DNA of 9,612 bases from RGIG1934 sp964492545 (GTDB lineage: Bacteria; Bacillota; Clostridia; Lachnospirales; Lachnospiraceae): the NCBI GenBank assembly GCA_964492545.1, contig CAZBKO010000091.1, positions 1 to 9,612 of the forward strand, read 5' to 3'. Positions within the stretch are counted from its first letter, which is position 1, and the number at the start of each line of letters is the position of its first letter. This document shows, piece after piece, positions 1 to 6,800 of the stretch. The notes under the pieces were generated by a model. The model saw only the letters and a program-made list of their open reading frames with translations. It was not told the DNA's origin and searched no databases. Position numbers and translations under genes: made by a program.

Positions 1-2
1 TG

Positions 3-36
3 GCACTTTAGTTAGATTTATTTGTTTTCAAAGTGC
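3..36. repeat. Inverted repeat (7-bp arms) past the end of the DUF4956 gene
   Basis: GCACTTT at 3-9 is matched by AAAGTGC at 30-36, leaving a 20-base loop. It lies 46 bases beyond the stop of the minus-strand membrane protein gene. It could be a weak hairpin in the transcript. The long loop and the absence of a visible T-tract before the window edge mean it cannot be called a terminator. The remainder of 1-81 holds no convincing gene. Confidence 0.25.
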
Positions 37-81
37 AATTTACGAAAACTCAAGAAATGGACACATATCTGCATTTAATAT

Positions 82-774
82 TTATAATACATTTTCCTGC
101 ATCTCAACATTGCTGATTACAATATTAAGATTTCCGTTTCTACATCTTAATTCATCAATGAATTTTTTTTCGTTTATGCTGTTCTTAAAAGCAAGTGTAT
201 ATGTAAGCTCATAAAGTGATCCGAGATTAGTTGATTTAATTCTGTTTAATGTTATAAATTTGGTGTACTCGCTGAACAAATCATCGAAGGCACCATCAAA
301 ATTCAAATTCTCAGGAACGGTTATCTTAAGTACCTTAGTAAGCTCTCTGCTTCTTCCATAGCCTGTTGCAGAAAGTACAAAGTATACTGCTCCAATAACA
401 AGTGTGATTACTGCTGCGAACAAAGGATATCCCATTCCTGAAGCAAGTCCGATTGTCATTGCAAAAAATATGCTTGCTATGTCTTTTGAATCTCCCGGTA
501 CACTTCTGAATCTTACAAGTGCAAATACGCCGCCAAGGGAAATAGCTCTTGCCACATTGCTTCCAATAAGCATAATTACCACAGCAACTATTGCCGGAAG
601 TATTACAAGTGTTAATGCAAAATTAGCTGAAACTTTTTTTGTTTTATCACTAAAAATATACACAAGACTTATTACAAGTCCAAGTGCTAATGCTGCTGCG
701 ATACATATTAGTGCCTGCTGCATTGAAATGTCAATAGTATTAGTAGTTGAGGTTGTAAAAATTGAATCTAACAT
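82..774 (-). CDS. DUF4956 family multi-pass membrane protein
   Basis: The 230-residue product matches the DUF4956 family by its overall pattern: hydrophobic segments at about residues 21-41, 53-71, 102-114 and 117-135, a conserved-looking glycine/arginine stretch between them (ISLGGVFALVRFRSVPGDSKD, about 78-98), and a soluble C-terminal domain from about 145 to the end. The function of the family is not established. Genes of this family are commonly found next to VTC-domain genes. Here the ATG overlaps the stop of the upstream VTC gene by seven bases (ATGTTAG), a classic arrangement for translational coupling. I infer that it is the membrane partner of the VTC enzyme, perhaps filling the role of the transmembrane part of the eukaryotic VTC complex, which moves polyphosphate across a membrane. 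The family assignment is firm; the role is inference. It is the last gene of a four-gene operon within the window. Confidence 0.85.
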   Translation of the reverse strand: MLDSIFTTSTTNTIDISMQQALICIAAALALGLVISLVYIFSDKTKKVSANFALTLVILPAIVAVVIMLIGSNVARAISLGGVFALVRFRSVPGDSKDIASIFFAMTIGLASGMGYPLFAAVITLVIGAVYFVLSATGYGRSRELTKVLKITVPENLNFDGAFDDLFSEYTKFITLNRIKSTNLGSLYELTYTLAFKNSINEKKFIDELRCRNGNLNIVISNVEMQENVL

Positions 775-1502
775 AATTCTAGTTCTCCTTTATATTTAAG
801 TGTATTTGTGTATTCAGTTCCGTATTTTGAAAAGGATTTTCCTTTTATTTCATTTTCATTTAGTATTTCAGTGAGCCATAGTGGCATGCTGTTTATTGAT
901 TTAATCTCCATAAGCCATTTACCGGCTTCTAAAATACCATCACCATAATCCCCTGCTTCTAACTTAACATTTTCACGTCTTGTACGAATATTTGTATCAA
1001 AAGTTACTCGTAAATCAGGCTCATTTACTCCGAAAAAAGCTTTTCTGTCATATGCTATGTATACCTTCGGCGACAATTCCCTGTAGACATGTAGAAAATA
1101 TTTTATTTCATTAATAACCTGCTGATTGTATCCGGCATCATCTATTGGCGGATTACCTGTTTCCACAAATCTGTATGCATCCTCCAGTCTAAGTGTTGTA
1201 CGTCTCTTGTTAACAAGACCATTGTATTTTTTCTTAATCTCAAGAAATACATTTGTATCAGGATTTGGGACACCATAGCTTCTAAGTCGCAGCTTCTCCT
1301 TGTAAATGGGTTTATCAAGACTTCGTCTTATGAGCTCATCACTTGGAGTATCATAATAAATATTGCAGATAGTATAAAACTCCTTATCTTTATTATATTT
1401 ATCACCTTTCATGTGTTTCGGAAGCTCTTCTAACAGCATTCTGTAAGTATCATCATCAATCATATACTTTTTCTCATATCTGTTAAATACTTCTATCGAC
1501 AT
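768..1502 (-). CDS. VTC-domain polyphosphate polymerase
   Basis: This is a 244-residue stand-alone VTC domain, the fold of the yeast Vtc4 catalytic core, which builds inorganic polyphosphate from ATP inside a basic tunnel. Signature segments are all present: RYEKKYMI (about 8-15), KLRLRSYG (70-77), FLEIKKKYNG (86-95), KRRTTLRL (99-106), YDRKAFFG (151-158), LMEIKS (197-202) and SFSKYG (223-228). Together they supply the basic and acidic residues expected of the tunnel and metal site, so it is probably active. There is no SPX domain and no membrane segment. A GTG six bases upstream (1508) is in frame, but AGGAGG would sit one base from it; the ATG at 1502 has that site seven bases away and is preferred. 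The ribosome binding site lies inside the last codons of the kinase gene, and only two bases separate that stop from this ATG. Membrane attachment is probably through the overlapping DUF4956 product. Confidence 0.85.
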   Translation of the reverse strand: MSIEVFNRYEKKYMIDDDTYRMLLEELPKHMKGDKYNKDKEFYTICNIYYDTPSDELIRRSLDKPIYKEKLRLRSYGVPNPDTNVFLEIKKKYNGLVNKRRTTLRLEDAYRFVETGNPPIDDAGYNQQVINEIKYFLHVYRELSPKVYIAYDRKAFFGVNEPDLRVTFDTNIRTRRENVKLEAGDYGDGILEAGKWLMEIKSINSMPLWLTEILNENEIKGKSFSKYGTEYTNTLKYKGELELC

Positions 1503-1504
1503 TG

Positions 1505-2941
1505 TCACTCCTCCTTTCTAATTTCAAACCAAAATGTACTTCCCTTACCAACTTCACTATCTACCCCAAAATTCGCTTTGTGAAGTTTAAGTATATTCTT
1601 AACAATAGACAATCCCAAGCCTGTACCTACTACAGCTCTTTTGTGTGTCTTGTCTATCTTATAATATCTCTCCCAAACAGCATCAAGCTTCTCCGGTGCG
1701 ATACCAACTCCCGTATCACTTACCTCTATTCTGACAATGTTTCCGGTTATTTTTTGAACAACCTTAATAGTTTTATCATCTCCGGTATAATTGACCGCAT
1801 TGCCAATCAGATTATAAATAACCTGATATATTTTGAACTCATCGCCTTCTATAATTGCATGCTCAGTGTACTCAAATGTCAAATCATAATCATATGGCTC
1901 AAGAAGCTTAGAATATCTTTCCACAGTATTTTTAATGCTTTCTGTTATGTCATATTCCTTTGTCTCTAATGTGGTCACACCTGCCTGGATTTTTGAAATA
2001 TCCATCAAATCATTAACAAGAATTGTAAGTCTTTTTGCCTCATCAATGATAACCTGTACATTTTCCGGTGTATTTTCACCGGGGATATCCCTCATTACTT
2101 CTGAATACGCTGTTATCATAGTAAGCGGTGTTCTTAGGTCGTGCGAAACATTTGCTATCAGCTCTCTTTGTAGAATCTCAGACTTACTAAGCTGTGTAAC
2201 AGTATTATTAAGCGTATCAGATAATTCTGAAATTTCTTTGTAATCATTTCCATCAAATTCTACTTCATAATCACCTTCAGCCAGCTTCTTGGCCGAAGCA
2301 TTCACCTTGACAATTGACCTTGATACAGTTTTTGCTATAACAAATGCAAGACCAAGTGATAACAAAATCATAATAATTGTAATATATATAAGCTGAATCT
2401 TTAGCGTGTGAACAGTGGCATTTACAGGTGTCAGCGCACAGTGGACAACAAGAATATATGATGCTCCATCCTTATCATATATTATTTTTGCATTAAAAGG
2501 GCTGGCATCTCCATGACCTTTGCCATCAAATTCATAAGTATTCTGTGCACTTCCAAGTAATGACTTGACATCTATCTCGACAATACCTTTTTTGCCCTCT
2601 GCTTTATGATATAGAAGCTTTACCATAATTGTGTTAAATCTTGAAAACTTTTGATTTTCATTGTTCTCTGCCGATGTCACGATATTTCCATCAACATCTC
2701 CAACCATAATACTAATGTTATACTCAAGAGCTATCTTTTCAACCTCCTCAGCAAGATTGGAATTATCAATGGATGCTTCTACCTCGCACATTGCATCTTT
2801 CACTTCTTTTAGCTTGATGGATCTGTAAAATGTATCCAGATAAATCGTCTGAAAAAACCATAATACCATGAGCAGCAATGCAACAAATCCAAGCATATAC
2901 ATAAATATTTTCCATTTAAGGCTTAATTTGTTATGCTTCAA
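1505..2941 (-). CDS. Membrane sensor histidine kinase (HAMP-HisKA-HATPase)
   Basis: The product has 478 residues. A first membrane helix lies at about 12-31, an extracytoplasmic sensing region of about 150 residues follows, and a second helix lies at about 183-203. Then come HAMP (about 204-256), HisKA with the phospho-acceptor His267 in ANVSHDLRTPL, and a HATPase domain with N-box (YNLIGNAVNYT, 376-386), G1 (DTGVGI, 409-414) and G2 (GTGLGLSIVK, 439-448). All catalytic boxes are intact. It should phosphorylate the OmpR-type regulator encoded immediately upstream, whose 3' end it overlaps by 11 bases. The start is TTG at 2941, preceded by a G-rich site (AGGGGTGGG) about eight bases away; no ATG is available before residue 14, which lies inside the first membrane helix. 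The outer region shows no recognised binding motif, so the signal is unknown. It is followed two bases later by the VTC gene. Confidence 0.93.
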   Translation of the reverse strand: MKHNKLSLKWKIFMYMLGFVALLLMVLWFFQTIYLDTFYRSIKLKEVKDAMCEVEASIDNSNLAEEVEKIALEYNISIMVGDVDGNIVTSAENNENQKFSRFNTIMVKLLYHKAEGKKGIVEIDVKSLLGSAQNTYEFDGKGHGDASPFNAKIIYDKDGASYILVVHCALTPVNATVHTLKIQLIYITIIMILLSLGLAFVIAKTVSRSIVKVNASAKKLAEGDYEVEFDGNDYKEISELSDTLNNTVTQLSKSEILQRELIANVSHDLRTPLTMITAYSEVMRDIPGENTPENVQVIIDEAKRLTILVNDLMDISKIQAGVTTLETKEYDITESIKNTVERYSKLLEPYDYDLTFEYTEHAIIEGDEFKIYQVIYNLIGNAVNYTGDDKTIKVVQKITGNIVRIEVSDTGVGIAPEKLDAVWERYYKIDKTHKRAVVGTGLGLSIVKNILKLHKANFGVDSEVGKGSTFWFEIRKEE

Positions 2942-3605
2942 ATCTGTATCCCACCCCTCTTAAGGTTACAAGATATTTTCTGTAATCCCCAAGGCTGCTT
3001 CTAAGCAGCTTGATGTGTGTGTCAAGGGTGCGGTCATCACCGTAATAATCATATCCCCACACGTCTGTAATGAGCTTCTCTCTCGTGAGTGCAATTCCTC
3101 TGTTCTTTACCATATAGAATAACAAGTCATATTCCTTTGGTGTCATATCAACCTTGTTACCATCAACAGTTACCACTCTTCCTGTAAAATCAATTTCAAG
3201 TCCTTCTACCTTGTAGATATCCCTTTCAGTCGTATTATCGTCCTTCTGATTTCTAGAGATTACTACCTTTGCGCGCATCATAAGCTCTCTAGGTGAAAAT
3301 GGTTTAACAACATAATCATCAATTCCAAGCTCAAAGCCATGAATCTTGTCATATTCTTCGCCTCTTGCAGAAAGCATAATTATTGGTATCTTTTTAATTT
3401 CTCTAATCTTTCCACATGTAGAGAAACCATCTAATTCCGGCATCATAACATCAAGTATTATAAGATCAAAATCATTACTGCGGCATATTTCAACAGCTTC
3501 TATTCCGTTTGAGGCCTCAGTAATTGTATATCCTTCAAATTCTGCATACTTTTTAATTACAGTTCGTATCTTCTCTTCGTCGTCGACAACTAAAATATTA
3601 TACAT
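2931..3605 (-). CDS. OmpR/PhoB-family response regulator
   Basis: The 224-residue product has a receiver domain (about 1-115) with the acidic pair Asp8/Asp9, phospho-acceptor Asp52 in LDVMMPELDG, Ser79 and Lys101 of the KPF motif. A winged-helix DNA-binding domain follows (about 128-223), with TPKEYDLL, the TREKLITDVWG recognition region and the terminal RGVGYRFEA. It is a full-length, intact transcription factor expected to be phosphorylated by the kinase whose gene overlaps its stop codon. AAAGGAG lies eight bases before the ATG. It is the first gene of the operon with kinase, VTC polymerase and DUF4956 protein, so polyphosphate synthesis may be part of its output or co-regulated with it. 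Repeats in its leader at 3645-3668 could be its own binding sites. Confidence 0.95.
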   Translation of the reverse strand: MYNILVVDDEEKIRTVIKKYAEFEGYTITEASNGIEAVEICRSNDFDLIILDVMMPELDGFSTCGKIREIKKIPIIMLSARGEEYDKIHGFELGIDDYVVKPFSPRELMMRAKVVISRNQKDDNTTERDIYKVEGLEIDFTGRVVTVDGNKVDMTPKEYDLLFYMVKNRGIALTREKLITDVWGYDYYGDDRTLDTHIKLLRSSLGDYRKYLVTLRGVGYRFEA

Positions 3606-3644
3606 TGCATCTACTCCTTTCTGTTTATCATAATCAATATCATA

Positions 3645-3668
3645 AACACATAATGTGTTAAAAATGTG
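3645..3668. promoter_or_regulatory. Palindrome and 11-bp-phased direct repeat in the response-regulator leader
   Basis: AACACAT-A-ATGTGTT (3645-3659) is a perfect interrupted palindrome. AATGTG occurs at 3652-3657 and again at 3663-3668, exactly 11 bases apart. Direct half-sites at one helical turn are typical of OmpR/PhoB-type regulators, so this may be an autoregulatory site. It lies downstream of the predicted start of transcription, which would fit repression. This is AT-rich sequence, so chance matches are possible. Confidence 0.35.
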
Positions 3669-3686
3669 ATTTTATTTTTATGATTG

Positions 3687-3715
3687 TTTGATTTTTATCA
3701 AATATAGTTATATTT
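3687..3715. repeat. Two adjacent AT-rich palindromes near the response-regulator start site
   Basis: TTTGAT-TTTT-ATCAAA spans 3687-3702 and AAATATA-GT-TATATTT spans 3700-3715, the second overlapping the proposed -10 of the minus-strand promoter. They may be operator-like or simply reflect AT-rich composition. Confidence 0.3.
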
Positions 3716-3740
3716 AATCATATCCTGACTCACATGTCAA
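3712..3740 (-). promoter_or_regulatory. Candidate promoter of the response-regulator operon
   Basis: Read on the minus strand, a perfect TTGACA (3740-3735) is followed by a 17-base spacer and TTAAAT (3717-3712). A TG dinucleotide one base before the -10 gives it extended -10 character, which may offset the weak -10 hexamer. The start would be near 3705, giving a leader of about 100 bases. Confidence 0.5.
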
Positions 3741-3774
3741 AATAATAGTGTTTTCATTATTTTACCTATTATAG

Positions 3775-3803
3775 TTGTCTTTTTTGTAGAAATATTGTAC
3801 AAT
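3775..3803 (+). promoter_or_regulatory. Sigma-A type promoter of the CheY/MshEN-CheX pair
   Basis: TTGTCT (3775-3780), a 17-base spacer and TACAAT (3798-3803) give a good vegetative promoter. Transcription would start near 3810, about 50 bases before the ATG at 3861. It is divergent from the response-regulator promoter, with about 34 bases between the two -35 elements, so one bound protein could affect both. Confidence 0.6.
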
Positions 3804-3860
3804 ATATACATAATTATGTCGACAGATATACCCAGAACGATATGAAAGGAGCTAGTTAGA

Positions 3861-4241
3861 ATGAATATTAATGACATGAAAGTTTTGGTTTGTGATGACT
3901 CTATTTTATCACGTAAGAAATTAAAGGATTGTATCATTTCTTTAGGTTGTAAAGAAACTTTTGAAGCTGCGGATGGTGAGGAGGCAGTTACTGTATATAA
4001 AGAACAGCACCCTGATTTAGTATTTATGGATATTGTAATGCCTAAGAAGGATGGTATCGATGCTGTTAAAGATATTATTGCTATCGACCCTGAAGCTAAG
4101 ATAGTGATGGCATCATCAGTTGGTACTCAGTCATTCCTTAAGGATGCTATCAAAGCCGGTGCTTCGGACTTTTTACAAAAGCCACTTGATGCAGAGCAGG
4201 TTAAAAGACTTGTTGAGAACTTCGTAAAAGGAGGAAAATAA
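3861..4241 (+). CDS. Stand-alone CheY-like response regulator
   Basis: The 126-residue product is a single receiver domain with no output domain. The acidic pair Asp12/Asp13, phospho-acceptor Asp57 in MDIVMPKKDG, Ser85 (VMASS) and Lys107 (QKPL) are all in place. Phe104 occupies the position of the switch tyrosine of CheY. It should be competent for phosphorylation and should act through protein contacts. AAAGGAG sits nine bases before the ATG. It is co-transcribed with the MshEN-CheX gene, which begins two bases after its stop, and that protein is its likely phosphatase. No CheA, CheW or flagellar gene is in the window, so whether it is a chemotaxis CheY or serves another pathway is open. Confidence 0.93.
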   Translation: MNINDMKVLVCDDSILSRKKLKDCIISLGCKETFEAADGEEAVTVYKEQHPDLVFMDIVMPKKDGIDAVKDIIAIDPEAKIVMASSVGTQSFLKDAIKAGASDFLQKPLDAEQVKRLVENFVKGGK

Positions 4242-4243
4242 TA

Positions 4244-5125
4244 ATGTTTACACAATTTTTTGGCAATTATCTTCTTAATGAGAAGCTCGTAACACCTGAG
4301 CAGCTCGTATGGGCACTTCAGGAGAAGAAGAATACAAGACTTAAGTTAGGTGTATTAGCTATCAATGCAGGTTATATGAATGCTTCTCAGGTTGAACGTG
4401 TACATATGGAGCAGACCAAAAAGGATAAGAGATTCGGTGATTTAGCTGTTGAATTAGGATTTGTTACTGAAGCTCAGGTTGATGAATTATTAGGAGCTCA
4501 GAAGGTTGGTTATCTTCTTCTTGGACAGGCACTTGTTGACAAAGGCTATATGACCAATGCTCAATTTGAATCTGCTATCAACTCATACAAAGCAGCTTAT
4601 TCTTTAACAGATACAGATATCGCTAATGGTGAAGCTTCTAAAATCGATCAGCTTATCTCCTCATTATGTGATTTTTCTTCTACTTCTAACGAAGAATTAT
4701 ATACAGAATTTGTTACTTTATTATTCAACAATCTTGTTAGATTCATAGGTGATGATTTCACTCCATTGGAACCGCTTTCTGTAGTTAAAGCATCTGATGA
4801 TGCTTATGAGACAGTGCAGGGAATCGAAGGTCCATTTGCAGCGGATACATCTATAATAGCTGATGAGAATGTATTAATTGCCTTTGCAAGCAGATATGCC
4901 GATGAAGAATTGACAGCTATGGATGAATATGTAACAGCAGCAGCTTGTGATTTCATTAATTTACATAATGGATTATTTACTGTTAATGTTTCCAATTCCA
5001 AAGAGCTTGAGTTAAAGTTAACCCCACCTTACACTGAGAAAGGTGTTAAGCCAACAGATAAAAAGATTTTTGTACTTCCAATATGCTATCCATTTGGAAC
5101 AATATCATTTACAATTACATTATAG
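4244..5125 (+). CDS. MshEN-like repeats fused to a CheX-like phosphatase domain
   Basis: This 293-residue soluble protein has two parts. Residues 6-115 contain four copies of a motif of the form (L/F)Gxx(L/A)xxxGxxxxxQ, with the key glycines at 7, 36, 65 and 94, an exact 29-residue period. That equals the 24-residue motif plus 5-residue spacer of the MshEN domain, a c-di-GMP-binding fold known from MshE-type and GspE-type ATPases. Copies 2 and 3 are best preserved, with Lys34/Arg63 before LG/FG and terminal Gln57/Gln86. Residues 150-293 resemble CheX/CheC phosphatases: helix EELYTEFVTLLFNNLVRFIG, then CDFINLHNG, where Asp236-x-x-Asn239 replaces the usual Glu-x-x-Asn, and Pro262 at the expected distance. 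GGAGG lies nine bases before the ATG. The likely substrate is the phosphorylated CheY-like protein encoded just upstream. Ligand binding and phosphatase activity are inference; the repeat and the fold resemblance are visible. Confidence 0.78.
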   Translation: MFTQFFGNYLLNEKLVTPEQLVWALQEKKNTRLKLGVLAINAGYMNASQVERVHMEQTKKDKRFGDLAVELGFVTEAQVDELLGAQKVGYLLLGQALVDKGYMTNAQFESAINSYKAAYSLTDTDIANGEASKIDQLISSLCDFSSTSNEELYTEFVTLLFNNLVRFIGDDFTPLEPLSVVKASDDAYETVQGIEGPFAADTSIIADENVLIAFASRYADEELTAMDEYVTAAACDFINLHNGLFTVNVSNSKELELKLTPPYTEKGVKPTDKKIFVLPICYPFGTISFTITL

Positions 5126-5139
5126 AATTATTGATTATA

Positions 5140-5171
5140 ACGTGGACTCATTATTGGGCCCACGTTTTTTT
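5140..5171 (+). terminator. Rho-independent terminator of the CheY/CheX-like operon
   Basis: Arms 5140-5149 and 5156-5165 pair as ACGTGG/CCACGT plus three further pairs beyond one A-C mismatch, with a six-base loop. Six Ts follow (5166-5171). It lies 14 bases after the stop of the preceding gene. Confidence 0.85.
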
Positions 5172-5193
5172 GATAGGAAATTGCGTCCTATCA
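5171..5193. repeat. Perfect 8-bp hairpin between two terminators
   Basis: TGATAGGA (5171-5178) and TCCTATCA (5186-5193) flank a seven-base loop. Neither strand has a T-tract directly after the stem, so it is not an ordinary terminator. It sits exactly between the two terminators of the converging transcription units. Confidence 0.5.
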
Positions 5194-5199
5194 ATAAAA

Positions 5200-5246
5200 A
5201 AGGCCCAGCATAAAGCGTTGTGCGCTCGAAGCCGGGTCTTTTTTAT
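5200..5246. terminator. Bidirectional terminator of thrC
   Basis: AAGGCCCAGC at 5200-5209 pairs with GCCGGGTCTT (5231-5240) with one mismatch and one wobble in RNA read from the minus strand, and a small inner stem AGCG/CGCT forms in the loop. T-runs flank it on both strands (A-run at 5196-5201, T-run at 5239-5244). It lies just after the thrC stop and can also back up the upstream plus-strand terminator. Confidence 0.75.
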
Positions 5247-5255
5247 TTAGATAAA

Positions 5256-6746
5256 TTATTTAATCTTAAGGAATTTCTTAACTACATTCTTCATGTCGTC
5301 CACGTCACATACTGTATCGTGAAGTACTGCTGCATTTCGAATCTCTTCTATTGCGTTTGGAACCTTGACATTACCAATCTTGCTAAGTTCATCAACGAGC
5401 TCAAAATCGCCCATTGCATCATATTTGGCATCAATTGCATTCATTACACTTCTTGTGAATTTGAATGGGCTTGCTGTCGAAGCAATAACAGCCTTATTAG
5501 TATCTGCTGTCTCCTTCTTATACTTATCAAATACCACTGCAGCAACAGCTGTATGAGTATCGATAACATATCCTGTCTCATTATATATCTTATTTATAAT
5601 CGATGCAGTTTCCTCTTCTGTTGCATAATTTCCGTAGAAATCGCAAAGTTCAGCCTTCATGTCATCTGTAATATCATATTTACCATTAGTTGAAAGTGAA
5701 GCCATAAGTTCCTTATTCTTCGCTGCATCTGCTCCTGCAATCTTATAGATAAGTCTTTCAAGATTGCTTGAAATGAGAATATCCATAGATGGTGATGTTG
5801 TTAATATGAATTCTCTGTTCTTGTCATATGTACCTGTTGTAAAGAAATCATATAATACCTTGTTGTCATTAGATGCACAGATAAGCTTATCAATAGGTAA
5901 TCCCATATTCTTAGCATAATATGCTGCAAGAATATTACCAAAGTTACCTGTTGGAACTACAACGTTAATCTTCTCATCCTTAGCTATCTCTCCATTTGCG
6001 AATAATCTAGAGTATGCATATACATAATATACAACCTGTGGTACAAGTCTTCCGATGTTAATTGAATTAGCTGATGAGAACTGGAAGCCTGCCTCGTTCA
6101 TCTCTTCTGCCAAAGCCTTGTCACCAAATATTGCCTTAACACCGCTCTGAGCCTGATCAAAATTACCATGAATTCCAACTACAAATGTGTTGTCACCCTT
6201 CTGAGTTACCATCTGCTTTTCCTGAATTGGACTAACCCCGCCCTTTGGATAAAATACAACTATTCTTGTGCCCTTAACATCTGCAAATCCGGCAAGAGCA
6301 GCTTTACCTGTATCACCAGATGTAGCTGTAAGGATAACTATCTCATTCTTAACATTGTTCTTCTTAGCAGAGGTTGTAAGAAGATGAGGTAATATTGAAA
6401 GTGCCATATCCTTAAATGCTATTGTTGAACCATGGAACAGTTCAAGATAATATGCTCCCTCAGCCTTAACAAGTGGAGCTATCTCCTCTGTATCAAACTT
6501 CGAATCATATGCCTTCTCTATACAATTTCTCAATTCTTCCTCTGTGAAGTCTGTAAGAAATTCTTTCATAACAGTGTATGCTGTCTCTTTATAATCCATC
6601 TTGGATAATTCTTCAATTGTAACTCCTAATTTAGGAATTGATGTTGGTACAAAAAGACCTCCGTCACTAGCAAGTCCTTTTAAGATAGCTTGTGATGCAG
6701 TTACTGTTTCATTTTCACTTCTAGTACTCTTGTATAATAATTCCAT
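5256..6746 (-). CDS. thrC: Threonine synthase
   Basis: This enzyme makes L-threonine from O-phospho-L-homoserine with pyridoxal phosphate, the last step of threonine synthesis in the cytoplasm. The 496-residue length fits the longer bacterial type. The N-terminal YKSTR segment, the cofactor lysine Lys112 in AFKDMA, SGDTGK (143-148) and the phosphate-binding PTGNFGN (265-271) are all intact. The frame opens with two ATGs; the second (6746) has AGG of AAAGGTG seven bases away, the first (6749) only four, so the second is preferred. It has its own strong promoter (6801-6829), directly behind the wall hydrolase gene and with no terminator between, so some readthrough from that gene is likely. No other threonine-pathway gene is nearby. 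No T-box or other leader element is evident in the short leader. Confidence 0.96.
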   Translation of the reverse strand: MELLYKSTRSENETVTASQAILKGLASDGGLFVPTSIPKLGVTIEELSKMDYKETAYTVMKEFLTDFTEEELRNCIEKAYDSKFDTEEIAPLVKAEGAYYLELFHGSTIAFKDMALSILPHLLTTSAKKNNVKNEIVILTATSGDTGKAALAGFADVKGTRIVVFYPKGGVSPIQEKQMVTQKGDNTFVVGIHGNFDQAQSGVKAIFGDKALAEEMNEAGFQFSSANSINIGRLVPQVVYYVYAYSRLFANGEIAKDEKINVVVPTGNFGNILAAYYAKNMGLPIDKLICASNDNKVLYDFFTTGTYDKNREFILTTSPSMDILISSNLERLIYKIAGADAAKNKELMASLSTNGKYDITDDMKAELCDFYGNYATEEETASIINKIYNETGYVIDTHTAVAAVVFDKYKKETADTNKAVIASTASPFKFTRSVMNAIDAKYDAMGDFELVDELSKIGNVKVPNAIEEIRNAAVLHDTVCDVDDMKNVVKKFLKIK

Positions 6747-6800
6747 CATATCACCTTTCCGTCCTTCTTTCGTGGACTAAACCTAAAAATACTAATCAGG

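Noticed and set aside
9..72. Very short minus-strand frames after the DUF4956 gene
   Set aside because: About 18 codons or fewer, no ribosome binding site, no recognisable product; the next operon gene, if any, lies beyond the window.
1500..1508. GTG at 1508 as the VTC start
   Set aside because: The AGGAGG site would be one base from it; the ATG six bases later has correct spacing.
1502..1969. 155-residue plus-strand frame opposite the histidine kinase
   Set aside because: It lies antisense to highly conserved kinase motifs, has no ribosome binding site, and its low-complexity hydrophobic translation looks like a shadow of the real gene.
3737..3937. 66-residue reading frame on the minus strand across the divergent promoter region
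   Set aside because: It overlaps the start of the well-supported CheY-like gene on the other strand, covers the promoter, and shows no ribosome binding site or family resemblance.
5220..5693. 157-residue Cys-rich plus-strand frame opposite thrC
   Set aside because: It starts inside the terminator and runs antisense to conserved threonine synthase sequence; the cysteine and isoleucine bias is a reverse-strand artefact.
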